Assembly: GCA_963823245.1 (NCBI GenBank)
Contig: CAWGKQ010000007.1
Coordinates: 372,001 to 436,000, forward strand
Direction of reading: 5' to 3'
Length of the DNA stretch: 64,000 nt
Origin: JAWVFM01 sp963823245
Lineage (GTDB): Bacteria > Actinomycetota > Thermoleophilia > Solirubrobacterales > 70-9
The notes beneath the pieces are model-generated. The model did not search any database. It had not been told where the DNA came from and saw nothing but the letters and a program-made list of their open reading frames with translations. A program made the position numbers and the translations under genes. Of the stretch, positions 9,192 through 18,009 are shown piece by piece (the first letter of the stretch is position 1; every line of letters begins with the position of its first letter).

Positions 9192-9263
9192 CTCCGGGGG
9201 GAGGAATCGGACCTCCGCCTTCGGGACCAAAACCCGACGTGCTGCCACTACACAACCCCGGAA
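9192..9263 (-). tRNA. tRNA-Gln (anticodon TTG)
   Basis: Read on the minus strand it folds as a cloverleaf. The acceptor arms TCCGGGG/CCCCGGA pair fully, with discriminator G. The anticodon stem TCGGG/CCCGA closes the loop TTTTGGT (anticodon TTG). The T arm GGAGG/CCTCC has loop TCCGATT. The CCA end is not encoded. Length is 72 nt. Confidence 0.93.
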
Positions 9264-9280
9264 CGGCCTCTCGAGGCTGA

Positions 9281-9286
9281 GTCTAC
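9281..9286 (-). promoter_or_regulatory. -10 box TAGACT for tRNA-Gln
   Basis: Minus-strand TAGACT, 17 bases upstream of the mature tRNA 5' end. It is the same hexamer that precedes several protein genes in this window. Confidence 0.45.
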
Positions 9287-9319
9287 GCGGGACTTTCCGT
9301 CCGCCGCGCTTGCGAACAT

Positions 9320-10333
9320 GTGTTCGTGCCTTGGAAGCCCAGCTACACGAAGGAGGAAGCAGTCGAGGCCATCACTCGATCGCCGACTTGGGCCGACGCC
9401 CTTCGCTATCTGGGGCTTTCGCCGTACGGGAAGAATTTCCGGACGATCCGGAAGTGGGCCGGCGAATGGGAGATCGACACAAGCCACCTACCGGCGTATC
9501 GCCCTCGAAGGGCGACTCCGAAGTTCACGGAGCAGCATGCTCGGGAGGCGATTGGCGGCGCGAGATCGTGGTCCGAGGCTTTGCGGAATCTCGGCTATTG
9601 CACTTCCGGTGCCAACCCGCGCACCCTCCAGAAGTGGGCGGCGCGATGGGGCATCTCAACAGATCACTTCGACCCGTATGCGGCCAGCCGTGAGGCGCTG
9701 CTTCGCGGGGCGCCGAAGCGGCCGATCAACGAGATCCTCGTCCCCAACTCGAGTTACTGCCGAAGCAACCTCAAGGCGAGGCTCTATGACGAGGGGTTGA
9801 AGCAGCCGATCTGCGAGCTCTGCGGCCAGAGCGAGGTCTGGCGTGGAAAGGTCATGGGCCTGATCCTGGATCACATCAACGGTGTCCGCGATGACAACCG
9901 AATCGAGAATCTGCGGATCGTCTGCCCGAACTGCGCGGCCACCCTGGACACCCATTGCGGGAGGAATGTGCGCCGCCTGCCACAGACCCGGAACTGCGCT
10001 CGCTGCGGGGCGAGCTTTCGCGTCAAGAAGCGCGAACAGCGCTACTGCTCTCGTGAATGCGGCATTCGCTGGGATCGCTGGGAGGCAGCGCGTCATGGCC
10101 GCGGACAGCTGGGGCGCCCGAAGCCTGAACTTCGCCGCGCGAAGCGCCCGAGCTACGAGCAGCTCATGCGCGAGATCGAGGAGACCAGCTACGCGGCCGT
10201 CGGGCGCAAGTACGGTGTCTCCGACAACGCCGTCCGCAAGTGGGTGAAGTTCTACGAGCGGAAGCTGGGGCGCGAGGTGGCCGAGGCCGCGAGGGCGAAC
10301 GACCCACCCGAGGCGTTGGACGAGGCGGCGTGA
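9320..10333 (+). CDS. HNH endonuclease-like protein with repeated DNA-binding modules
   Basis: 337 aa, divergent from tRNA-Gln. Visible modules, in order: two tandem repeats of about 50 aa (TKEEAVEAITRSPTWADALR...RKWAGEW and FTEQHAREAIGGARSWSEALR...QKWAARW), each with an HTH look; an HNH core CELCGQ...LDHINGVRDDNRIENLRIVCPNC; a second zinc knuckle CARCGASF...RYCSRECG; and a C-terminal HTH (YAAVGRKYGVSDNAVRKWVKF). HNH proteins with such add-ons are typical of phage or homing elements. The base composition looks less GC-extreme than its neighbours. GTG start; no Shine-Dalgarno seen. Catalytic activity is inferred from motifs only. Confidence 0.82.
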   Translation: MFVPWKPSYTKEEAVEAITRSPTWADALRYLGLSPYGKNFRTIRKWAGEWEIDTSHLPAYRPRRATPKFTEQHAREAIGGARSWSEALRNLGYCTSGANPRTLQKWAARWGISTDHFDPYAASREALLRGAPKRPINEILVPNSSYCRSNLKARLYDEGLKQPICELCGQSEVWRGKVMGLILDHINGVRDDNRIENLRIVCPNCAATLDTHCGRNVRRLPQTRNCARCGASFRVKKREQRYCSRECGIRWDRWEAARHGRGQLGRPKPELRRAKRPSYEQLMREIEETSYAAVGRKYGVSDNAVRKWVKFYERKLGREVAEAARANDPPEALDEAA

Positions 10334-10403
10334 CGGCCGCGCTCCCGCGGGGCCGCTCGTGCAAGGCCGGCGAGCCGCCGACCCCTCGCCGGCCGAACCG
10401 ACC

Positions 10404-10409
10404 TACCAT
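10404..10409 (+). promoter_or_regulatory. -10 box TACCAT, leaderless-type, for glmU
   Basis: TACCAT followed by 6 bases (TCCCCG) and the GTG at 10416. It decides the glmU start over the in-frame GTG at 10359. Confidence 0.55.
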
Positions 10410-10415
10410 TCCCCG

Positions 10416-11807
10416 GTGGCCGGCGCACCCACCGTCCTGATCATGGCGGCGGGCGAGGGGACAAGGATGCGCTCCTCGCTGCCGAAGATGTTCCATCCCG
10501 TCTGCGGGCGGGCGATGATCGCGTGGCCGGTTTCGGCGGCGGGCGCGGCCGGCGCGGGGCGGGTCTGCGTGATCGTCTCGCCCAACCACGACCTCTCGGC
10601 GGCGCTCCCGAACGGCACCGAGACCGTCGTCCAGCCGGAGCCGGACGGCACCGGCGGAGCCGTCCGCGCCGCGCTCGACGCGGTCCGCGGCTCCGACGAG
10701 GTGGTCGTGCTCCCCGGCGATCACCCGCTGATCTCCACCGACGCCATCTCCGGCCTGCTCGCCGCGCGGCGCGACGCGGACGCGGGGGCGACGGTCCTCA
10801 CCACCGAGATGGACGATCCTGGCAGCTACGGCCGCATCGTCCGCGACTCGAGCGGCGACGTCGAGCGGATCGCCGAGGCGAAGGCGGGCGCGGGCGACGC
10901 GACCCCGGAGGAGCTCGCGATCAAGGAGGTCTCGAGCGCGATCTTCGCGTTCGACGGGCCGGCGCTGGCCGACGCCCTCGGCCGCATCACCAACGACAAC
11001 GCCCAGGGCGAGTACTACCTGGGCGACGTCCTCCCGGCGATGCGCGCGGCCGGCCTCCGCGTGACCGCCCACCTCGGGTCGGACCCACACGTGAACCTCG
11101 GCATCAACTCGCGCGCCGACCTCGCGGCCGCGGAGACCGAGGCGCGCAGGCTCATCAACGAGCGCCACATGCTCGCCGGCGTGACGATCGTCGACCCCGA
11201 GGCGACCTGGATCGACGCCGAGGTCGAGATCGAAGCCGACGTGCGCATCGAGCCGGGCTGCTCGTTGCGAGGCCGAACGCGGGTTGCGGCCGGCGCCACG
11301 ATCGGCCCGCACGCCACCCTCGCTGACTCAACCATCGGTCCGGCCGCGAGCGTCATCCAGTCCCACGTCATCGAATCGGAGGTCGGGGAGGGCTGCTCGA
11401 TCGGCCCCTTCGCCTACCTGCGGCCCGGCACGCGGCTCGCCGCCGGGGCGAAGGCCGGCACCTTCGTCGAGATCAAGAACTCCGAGGTCGGCGAGGGCGC
11501 GCGGGTGCCGCACCTGAGCTACGTCGGCGACGCCGACGTCGGCGAGCGCGCGAACCTCGGCGCCGGGACCATCACCGCGAACTACGACGGATACGAGAAG
11601 CACCGCACGAAGATCGGGGAAGGTGCGCGAATCGGAGTCGACACGGCGCTGGTGGCGCCGGTCAGCGTCGGCGATGACGCTTACACTGGCGCCGGCGCGG
11701 TGATCCGCGAGGATGTTCCGCCCGGCGCCCTTGGCGTCAGCAAGGGCGAGCAGCGCAACATCGAGGGATACGCGAAGCGACGAGCCGAGGAGCAGCGCGA
11801 GGAATGA
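10416..11807 (+). CDS. glmU: Bifunctional GlmU (GlcNAc-1-P uridyltransferase / GlcN-1-P acetyltransferase)
   Basis: Makes UDP-GlcNAc for peptidoglycan. About 463 aa. The N-terminal nucleotidyltransferase has TVLIMAAGEGTRMRSSLPK, then QPEPDGTGGAV and LPGDHPLIS. The C-terminal left-handed beta-helix shows hexapeptide repeats and the conserved GTITANYDGYEKHRTKIGEG near residue 385. The frame is open to GTG 10359, but the promoter-like TACCAT and the family's N-terminus support GTG 10416. The stop overlaps the prs start as ATGA. The glmU-prs order is common in bacteria. Confidence 0.95.
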   Translation: MAGAPTVLIMAAGEGTRMRSSLPKMFHPVCGRAMIAWPVSAAGAAGAGRVCVIVSPNHDLSAALPNGTETVVQPEPDGTGGAVRAALDAVRGSDEVVVLPGDHPLISTDAISGLLAARRDADAGATVLTTEMDDPGSYGRIVRDSSGDVERIAEAKAGAGDATPEELAIKEVSSAIFAFDGPALADALGRITNDNAQGEYYLGDVLPAMRAAGLRVTAHLGSDPHVNLGINSRADLAAAETEARRLINERHMLAGVTIVDPEATWIDAEVEIEADVRIEPGCSLRGRTRVAAGATIGPHATLADSTIGPAASVIQSHVIESEVGEGCSIGPFAYLRPGTRLAAGAKAGTFVEIKNSEVGEGARVPHLSYVGDADVGERANLGAGTITANYDGYEKHRTKIGEGARIGVDTALVAPVSVGDDAYTGAGAVIREDVPPGALGVSKGEQRNIEGYAKRRAEEQREE

Positions 11808-12838
11808 CGATCGTCGAGGAAAGCCCGCGGCTGCTCAGCTCGATATCGCACGACTACACGAAGAAGCTCATGGTCTTCGGCGGCCGTGCCTCGCAGGAGT
11901 TGGCCGCGCGGATCGCCGCGAGGCTCGACGTCGATCTCGGGCAGGTCGATCTCCGGACGTTCGCCGACGGCGAGGTCTACTGCCGCTACAACGAGTCGAT
12001 CCGCGGCGCCGACGTCTTCCTCGTTCAGTCGACCGCCGCCAACGCCGCGCAGCGGATGACGCCGAACGACGCGCTGATGGAGCTGCTCGCGATGGTCGAC
12101 GCCGCTCAGGGCGCGTCGGCCCACCGCATCATCGCCGTCATGCCCTGGTACGGCTACGCGCGCCAGGACAAGAAGTCGCAGCCCCGCGAGCCGATCAGCG
12201 CCCGCGTCGTCGCCAAGTGCCTCGAGGCCGTGGGAGTCGACCGCGTGCTCACGATGGACCTCCACTCGGGCCAGGTGCAGGGCTTCTTCGAGGTCCCCGT
12301 CGACCACATGACCGCGATGCCGATGCTCACCCAGTACTTCATGGACCAGCATTTCGACGAGGAGCTCGTGATCGTCTCGCCCGACGCCGGCCGGGTGAAG
12401 GTCGCCCGCAACTTCGCCCGCAAGATCGGGTGCCACTGGGCGGTGATGGAGAAGGAGCGGCCCGCCCAGCAGGTCGCCGAGATCGGCTACGTCGTCGGCG
12501 AGGTCGAGGGCAAGACGGCGGTCCTCGTCGACGACATGATCGACACGGCGGGGACCCTCTGCGCGGCGGCCGAGACCGTCAAGGAAGAGGGCGCGGCGCG
12601 GGTCATCGCCTGCGCGACGCACGGGGTCTTCTCCGGGCCGGCGTATGAGCGACTTGCCCCCGAGAGCTCGGGGGTCGAGCGGATCGTCGTCACCGACACC
12701 ATCGCCCAGGAGCGTCCGGGAAAGCCCGAGAACATCGTCGTCCTGTCGGCTGCGCAGACCCTCGCCGACTCGATCCGCCGCATCTTCGCCGACGACTCGG
12801 TCTCAGAGATCTTCGCAGGTGAGAATCAGCTCTTCTAG
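11804..12838 (+). CDS. prs: Ribose-phosphate pyrophosphokinase
   Basis: Makes PRPP from ribose-5-phosphate and ATP for nucleotide, His and Trp synthesis. 344 aa with a short N-terminal extension before KLMVFGGRASQELA. Visible motifs are TFADGEVYCRYNESIRG, the flexible-loop PWYGYARQDKKSQPREPI, MDLHSGQVQGFF, and the PRPP-binding VLVDDMIDTAGT near residue 240. It is translationally coupled to glmU by a 4-base overlap. Confidence 0.97.
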   Translation: MTIVEESPRLLSSISHDYTKKLMVFGGRASQELAARIAARLDVDLGQVDLRTFADGEVYCRYNESIRGADVFLVQSTAANAAQRMTPNDALMELLAMVDAAQGASAHRIIAVMPWYGYARQDKKSQPREPISARVVAKCLEAVGVDRVLTMDLHSGQVQGFFEVPVDHMTAMPMLTQYFMDQHFDEELVIVSPDAGRVKVARNFARKIGCHWAVMEKERPAQQVAEIGYVVGEVEGKTAVLVDDMIDTAGTLCAAAETVKEEGAARVIACATHGVFSGPAYERLAPESSGVERIVVTDTIAQERPGKPENIVVLSAAQTLADSIRRIFADDSVSEIFAGENQLF

Positions 12839-12856
12839 AAATCATTGACGCGGGGC

Positions 12857-12878
12857 CGCCGATCTGATCTGATCGGCG
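12857..12878. other. Inverted repeat CGCCGATC-N6-GATCGGCG between prs and the next gene
   Basis: A perfect 8-bp dyad with spacer TGATCT. It has no T-run, so it is either a weak terminator for glmU-prs or an operator for the gene at 12912. TTGACG lies just upstream at 12845. Confidence 0.4.
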
Positions 12879-12911
12879 TAATCCGATTGGTGTCGGGGGA
12901 GAAGGAGTCTC

Positions 12912-14561
12912 ATGAGCGGCTGGTTCCTCGGGCGCCCCCGGTCGACGGCGACGGCGCTGGCCGTCCTCGCCGTTGCCTCCACCGTCTGCGCCGCAACAGC
13001 GCTGGCCGCGCTCGTAAGTCTTGACGGCCGCGTCGACAACGACCCGGCCGCGGGAATCTCCCCGGCGAAGCCCGCCGGCGAGCTCGACGCCGTGGGTGGC
13101 GCGGTGACCGCCGGTGCCGCCGCCGTGCCGTGGACGGTCTTCGAAAAGCAGACCTCGGGCAAGAAGCAGATCTTCTCCCGCGCCTTCGCCAACGGAGCCT
13201 GAGTGACGAAGGGCCACGGGACCGTGGGGGGCGCATCGAGCGCCTCGCCGCAGTTCACGGGATCGCTCAACTTCAACCAGGACCGCGTGGGCGAGGCGCC
13301 CTCGATCGACTTCGCGGGCGCCGGCCGCGCCGTGCCCTGGGCGACCTGGTACGAGGACAACACCTCGCCCTTCGGCCACCAGGAGGTCTTCGCCTCGCGC
13401 TTCGATCCGACGCAGGACAAGTGGGTCTTCGCCGGACAGGGCCGGCCGGCGACGGGCGGCCCGCCGGTGCTCAACATCCGAACCGACAAGGACGCCGAGA
13501 ATCCGGAGGTCGCGGGCGGAAACGCCGCCGGTGACCCGACCAAGCCGGGGCCATGGGTGATCTGGCAGGAGCAGGGTCCGACGAAGGACCAGATCTTCGT
13601 CGTCAAGCCGATCGGCCCGGGGACGACCACCTGCCCGCCCGGCACCAAGCCGACCGGCGGCACCCCCGTGGGCGGATTCTGCTGGCAGCAGGTCGGGGTC
13701 GAGCGCTCGCCGGTCGGCTCGCCGAGCGAGCCGTCGCTCAACGTCGACCCGAGCCGCGACGGGATCGAGCCCGACATTGCGTTCACCGGCACCAACGACT
13801 CCGTGCCATGGGCGGTCTGGTACGAGGTCCACCGCGGCAGGTTCGGGGTCAAGAACGAGCGGGTCTTCGCGGCCAAGGCGGTGCCCCCGCCACCGACCGC
13901 GGCCGGGACGGTCGACGGCGGGTTCGCGTGGGCGGCCGTCGGTGGCCACACGGCCGGGGCACAGCTCCTGGACACGAGCGGGCCGAACGGGGCCGGTGCC
14001 TGCCTGGCGTCGAAGGCGACCGAGAACGCGTGCACGCTCAATCGCGGCGTCGATGCCGACGCGGAGGACCCGAAGGTCGCGGCCGGGACGATGACCCCGG
14101 GCGCCGCCACGGTTCCGTGGGTGGTCTGGGCCGAGGACTTCCACGGGGTCGAGCGGATCTTCGCCTCCCGCCTCGTGGACGGCACGCACTTCGAGCTGGT
14201 GAACGGTGGAAGGCCGCTCTCGAGCGCGAGGGGTGATGCCACCCGTCCCGACATCTCGTTTGCAAAGAACACGCCACTCATCTCCTACCGGCAGACGGTC
14301 GGCAAGGCCCAGAGGGTGTTCGCGGGGCACCTGACGAACCCGGCGAACCCGAGGTTCCACCTCGATACGCCCGGGGGAGTCAAGCGCTCGAAGAAGGGCG
14401 CGACACTCGACGTCGCCGAGCCGATCTCCTCCGACTGCACGGCGAACCCGTTCAACGGCGACGGGTCCGCGTGCCAGGGTGGCGCTCCGGGAACGCCGTT
14501 CTTCCTCTTCAACGACGGCAAGGGCGGCTCCCGCAAGATCTTCGGGGTGGCCGTACGGTAG
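12912..14561 (+). pseudogene. Secreted protein with seven PW-x-x-W repeats, interrupted by in-frame TGA
   Basis: Good Shine-Dalgarno (AGGAG) before ATG 12912 and a signal peptide (ATALAVLAVASTVCAATALA). The frame runs to a TGA at 13200-13202 and continues in the same frame to 14561. In context the TGA sits where Trp would fit, so a TGG-to-TGA change is likely. Seven copies of a motif of the form PW-x-x-W/F-x-E ... I/V-F-A-x-R/K are visible (for example AVPWTVFEKQ, AVPWATWYED, PGPWVIWQEQ, SVPWAVWYEV, TVPWVVWAED, NTPLISYRQT, GTPFFLFNDG). The regular seven-fold repeat suggests a beta-propeller. No named family was recognised, and function is unknown. Confidence 0.72.
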
Positions 14562-14573
14562 GCGGCCGGAACC

Positions 14574-14959
14574 CTAGTTTCGATCTCCCGTGGCGCGCGC
14601 CGGTTCGCGCCGAGCGCCGCTCACCCGCACGTCCGCGACCTCGACCGCGGTCTTCGCCAGCACTAGGCCCAGCGGCGAGTCGAGGACGTTCGCGCAACCG
14701 GTGCTGTTGCCGGCCAGCGCTGCGCCCGGATCTCGATCTGTCTGCGCTCCGGCGCGGTCAAGAGCTGGCAGACCGACTTGTAGTCCTTGCGGCGCGCGGC
14801 GGCGAAGAAGTCCTCGAGCGCCGCCTTGGCGCGGTCGGCCTCCGTGGGGGGGTCCGAGAAGGGCCCGACGTTCGCGATCGCCAGCGCCACCACGGCGGCG
14901 CCCACCACCAGCAGCACCGCCGCGATGCGCCGGCGAATGACCGGACTGAGGTACCCCAC
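14574..14959 (-). CDS. Small membrane-anchored protein, one frameshift
   Basis: Starts MGYLSPVIRRR, followed by one transmembrane helix (IAAVLLVVGAAVVALAIANV), then a polar domain with FFAAARRKDYKSVCQLLT. Such short NTF2/DUF4878-like lipoproteins and anchored proteins are common in this clade, though the family call is only a guess. A frame break near 14715 moves into a frame reading ALAGNSTGCANVLDS and KTAVEVADVRVSG, which ends at TAG 14574. The two halves make one plausible 128-aa protein. Confidence 0.55.
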
Positions 14960-14965
14960 GGCGGA

Positions 14966-14971
14966 TAGTTT
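14966..14971 (+). promoter_or_regulatory. -10 box TAGTTT, leaderless-type
   Basis: TAGTTT, 6 bases (CCCCGT), then ATG 14978. No Shine-Dalgarno. Confidence 0.5.
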
Positions 14972-14977
14972 CCCCGT

Positions 14978-15244
14978 ATGGACGAGAACACGCTCGAGTG
15001 GTTCGACATCCTCGGGAAGGTCCTGTTCGGGGCGGCCGCGGTGGTGTTGGTCCTATCGGTGGTCGGCGGCATCGCGATCAGCAGCTCCTCGAGCGACTTG
15101 CCCGTGGTCGGCGAGCTCCAGCAGCAGAACCGAGGCACCATCGCGGTTGGCGCCTTCCTCTTCGGGGTTACCTCATCCGGTCTGCTCGCCGGCATGGGTG
15201 CCCTCGTCCGCCTCAACGTCGCCGCCCGCCGTCAGCGTGACTGA
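14978..15244 (+). CDS. Two-helix membrane protein, function unknown
   Basis: 88 aa with hydrophobic helices at about residues 15-35 (FGAAAVVLVLSVVGGIAI) and 55-75 (IAVGAFLFGVTSSGLLAGMG), and a basic C-terminus. No family recognised. It overlaps the glycerophosphodiesterase gene by 8 bases, so the two are probably co-expressed. Its divergent neighbour at 14959 is only 18 bases away, giving a compact bidirectional promoter region. Confidence 0.68.
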   Translation: MDENTLEWFDILGKVLFGAAAVVLVLSVVGGIAISSSSSDLPVVGELQQQNRGTIAVGAFLFGVTSSGLLAGMGALVRLNVAARRQRD

Positions 15245-16001
15245 GGCCCGCGAGCGGCCGCTTCGGATCGGCCATAAGGGCGCTGACGCGATCGTCGCCG
15301 GCAACACGCTGGAGAGCTTTCGCGCGGCGGTCGAGATCGGCGTCGACGTCATCGAGCTCGACGTCCTGCGCCCCCGCTCGGACTTCGCCGACCCCCGTGA
15401 GTGGCGCAACGCCGCGGCGGGGCCGGTCTTTAGCCCTGGTGACCCGCTGATCGTCGCCCATGACTGGGGCGACGCCGCCCGGCGCGAGCCGCTCACGCTC
15501 GGCCAGACGCTCGACGCGTTCGCATCGGCGCCCCTGGACCAGGTGCAGATCGACGTCGACCTCAAGATCGCCGGCCGCGAGGACGAGCTCGTCGACGCGA
15601 TCAGCGAGCGCGGCCTGCGCGATCGCACGATGGTCTCGACGATGGAGCTCTCGAGCCTTCGAGAGCTGGCTCGGATCGGCCCCGAGCTTCGGATCGGCTG
15701 GACGGTGCCGAAGACCTACCGCGATTGGACCGGGCACCGCTGGGCCAAGCCCCTGCTCGCCGCCGGGCTCGCCTCGCTTCGCGCGCGGCTACCCAGCGTT
15801 GTCCGCCGGACCGCGCCCTCGCTGGGCGTCTGGGCGGTCTGGGCCTACCACGGAGCAATCACGCCGCGGCTGATCGAGGCCGCTCACTCGGCGGACGTCG
15901 AGGTCGTCGCGTGGACGGTCGACGACCCGCGCCGCGTCGGCCAGCTGACGGCCGCGGGGATCGACGGCATCTGCACGAACGACCCGCGCCTCTTGCGGTG
16001 A
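15237..16001 (+). CDS. Glycerophosphodiester phosphodiesterase
   Basis: A GDPD TIM-barrel of 254 aa hydrolysing glycerophosphodiesters to glycerol-3-phosphate and an alcohol. Visible: IGHKGADAIVAGNTLESF at the N-terminus (the family usually has HRG where this has HKG), VIELDVL (metal-binding E-x-D), IVAHD, the later QIDVDLK, and WTVDDPRRVGQLTAAGIDGICTNDP at the end. No signal peptide, so cytoplasmic. GTG start at 15237 just inside the upstream gene. Confidence 0.87.
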   Translation: MTEARERPLRIGHKGADAIVAGNTLESFRAAVEIGVDVIELDVLRPRSDFADPREWRNAAAGPVFSPGDPLIVAHDWGDAARREPLTLGQTLDAFASAPLDQVQIDVDLKIAGREDELVDAISERGLRDRTMVSTMELSSLRELARIGPELRIGWTVPKTYRDWTGHRWAKPLLAAGLASLRARLPSVVRRTAPSLGVWAVWAYHGAITPRLIEAAHSADVEVVAWTVDDPRRVGQLTAAGIDGICTNDPRLLR

Positions 16002-16005
16002 CGGC

Positions 16006-16473
16006 TCAGCCGGGCTGCGTGTGGTCCGGTGCTCCCTTGCGGACGGTGTAGGAGAGCTTGTCGCTGTGGCAGTCCTCTTCCGGGTACTGCCCGTCGGCCA
16101 GGAAGTGGTAGTTGATCTTGAACTTCCCTGTGGCCGTGTCACCGTCGAAAGCGCCTGTGACGCGGCTCTTATTGCCGTACGTGGGCTGAACGAAGGTGAG
16201 GGCGAACTCGCTGTTCTTGACGGGTAGCGAGACGGGCAGCTGGAGGGAGTTGTTCTTGACGTCGCCTGAGATGTCGCAATGCAGCAGGAACTTCGCCGCG
16301 CGCAGCTCGGTGATCGTCTTCGGCTTGCCGTGCTTCAGCGTCGCGTCGAACGCGACCTTCGCGCCGCTATCAGTGTGGCCAGCGTAGGTTGCCGTGCCCG
16401 CGGCGGCCGAGGCCGGGAGCGCGAGCGCCAGTGCAACGATGAATGCCGCTCCGGCGACCTTCCCTGCATGCAT
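16006..16473 (-). CDS. Secreted protein of unknown function
   Basis: 155 aa from ATG 16473, which has a strong Shine-Dalgarno (GAGGAGG, 5-6 bases upstream). A signal peptide is clear (KVAGAAFIVALALALPASAAAG). The mature part has two cysteines (LLHCDISGD and EEDCHSDK) and alternating beta-like strands, suggesting a small beta-rich extracellular domain. No family was recognised. It converges on the glycerophosphodiesterase. Confidence 0.75.
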   Translation of the reverse strand: MHAGKVAGAAFIVALALALPASAAAGTATYAGHTDSGAKVAFDATLKHGKPKTITELRAAKFLLHCDISGDVKNNSLQLPVSLPVKNSEFALTFVQPTYGNKSRVTGAFDGDTATGKFKINYHFLADGQYPEEDCHSDKLSYTVRKGAPDHTQPG

Positions 16474-16564
16474 GTGTTCCTCCTCGAGACAGTGGGCGGG
16501 TGGGGGGGCAAGCCTCTCCGATCGAGCGCCCCGTGTCAAGGGATCAATGGTTTCCAAGGGCGTC

Positions 16565-17986
16565 TCAGGCCGGCCGGCCTGAGTACCCGGGCACGCGCCG
16601 CTGGCCGCGCGACTCGAAGTAGGCCCACTCGGCCTCGCCGAGCTCGGTCGCCGGGTCCTCCGCGTACACCCACTCGCGCATGATGCGGTGCCAGTTCCGC
16701 TTCGCGCGGAGCTGGGCGAGGACTGCCAGCACCCCGGTCTCCATCCGGCGGCCCATGAGCTCGTCGGCGGGCAGGCTCTCGCGGCGCATCAGCGAGTAGT
16801 ACTCCGAGCGCGGGTCCGAGGTCGACTCGATCACCTTCATCACCCGGCGGGACGAGATCTCGATCTCGCGGTCCTCGAGGTACCAGCCGCCGACGACCAT
16901 CACGTGGTCCATCAGCCGCTCGGCGTCGAGCTTCGACGGGTTCTTGATGAAGCCGAGGTCGTGGAGCGCCTCGCGAAGCCCCTGGGAATCCTGGCGCGTT
17001 GCGGCGTCGACGGCGCGCGCCTCGAGCTCGATCTGCTCCGGGTCGAGGCGCTTGGTCATGCCGAAGTCGAGAAATGCCACCCGCCCGTCGCCCATGAGGA
17101 TGTAGTTCCCCGGGTGCGCGTCGGCGTTGAAATGCTGGAGGTGGTAGATCGAGCCGAAGCAGAAGCGAAAGACGATCTCGCCGAAGCGGCTCCGCTCGGA
17201 GTGCTCGAGCTCCTTCACCCCCTCGAACCCGAGGCCGTCGACGTACTCGGTTACCAGCACGCGCCGGTGCGAGAGGCGGGTCAGGACGTCGGGGACGTAG
17301 ATGAAGGGGTGCCCTCGGTAGGCGCGCGAGAACGCGCGCTGGTTCTGCGCCTCGTACTCGTAGTCGAGCTCCTCGAGCACGCGCTCGCGGAGCTCGCTCG
17401 CCACCGCCTTCGCATCGAGCCCCGGCGCGAGTGCCTTCGCGAGCCGGACGATCACTCCCATGTTCTGGAGATCCGCCTCCAGCGCCTCCGCGACGCCCGG
17501 GTACTGGATCTTCACGGCGACGGCGCGGCCGTTCGTCAGCGTGCCGCGGTGGACCTGGCCGATCGACGCGGCGGCGAATGCCTCCTCCTCGATGTCGGAG
17601 AACAGCTCGTCGAGCGGCTCGCCGTCGTACTCCTCGTCGAGCACCTTCCGCACCTTCTCCCAGGGCATGGGCGGCGCCGAGGTGCGGAGCTTCGCGAGCT
17701 CGTCGTGGTAGATCTCCGCGTACTCGGGCGGCAGGAGCTCGGTGTCGATGAACGAGGCGAGCTGCCCGAGCTTCATGGCCGCCCCCTTCATCTGCCCGAG
17801 GGTCGACACCATCTTCCGCGCCGTCTCGATGTGCCGCGCCTCGAGGCGCTCGCGTGCGCCCTCATCCGAGCGCGCCACGGACGCCGCCTTGGTTCCCGCG
17901 TAGCGCGTTGCCTGGACTCCGAGCGCGGTCCCCAGCTTCGCCGAGCGCCGAACCCGCCCCTTCGGGATCTTCCCGTCGTCGGCCAC
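16565..17986 (-). CDS. AarF/ABC1/UbiB family atypical kinase
   Basis: 473 aa from GTG 17986. Hallmarks of the family: the KxGQ motif in GAAMKLGQLASF near residue 68, an Ala-rich loop AAASIGQVHRG near 125, VAVKIQYPGV, the catalytic FNADAHPGNYIL near 285, and the metal-binding LDFGM. Members are ATPases linked to isoprenoid-quinone or lipid handling; the substrate here is unknown. The frame remains open into the gene upstream, but TACGAT 6 bases before the GTG marks the true start. Confidence 0.9.
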   Translation of the reverse strand: MADDGKIPKGRVRRSAKLGTALGVQATRYAGTKAASVARSDEGARERLEARHIETARKMVSTLGQMKGAAMKLGQLASFIDTELLPPEYAEIYHDELAKLRTSAPPMPWEKVRKVLDEEYDGEPLDELFSDIEEEAFAAASIGQVHRGTLTNGRAVAVKIQYPGVAEALEADLQNMGVIVRLAKALAPGLDAKAVASELRERVLEELDYEYEAQNQRAFSRAYRGHPFIYVPDVLTRLSHRRVLVTEYVDGLGFEGVKELEHSERSRFGEIVFRFCFGSIYHLQHFNADAHPGNYILMGDGRVAFLDFGMTKRLDPEQIELEARAVDAATRQDSQGLREALHDLGFIKNPSKLDAERLMDHVMVVGGWYLEDREIEISSRRVMKVIESTSDPRSEYYSLMRRESLPADELMGRRMETGVLAVLAQLRAKRNWHRIMREWVYAEDPATELGEAEWAYFESRGQRRVPGYSGRPA

Positions 17987-17992
17987 GGGAGG

Positions 17993-17998
17993 ATCGTA
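17993..17998 (-). promoter_or_regulatory. -10 box TACGAT, leaderless-type, for the AarF kinase
   Basis: Minus-strand TACGAT, 6 bases (CCTCCC), then GTG at 17986. It separates this gene from the fragment upstream. Confidence 0.55.
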
Positions 17999-18009
17999 CG
18001 GGGGCTCGC

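Noticed and set aside
10359..10415. Longer glmU start at GTG 10359
   Set aside because: The extra residues are not family-like, and the TACCAT box lies inside them.
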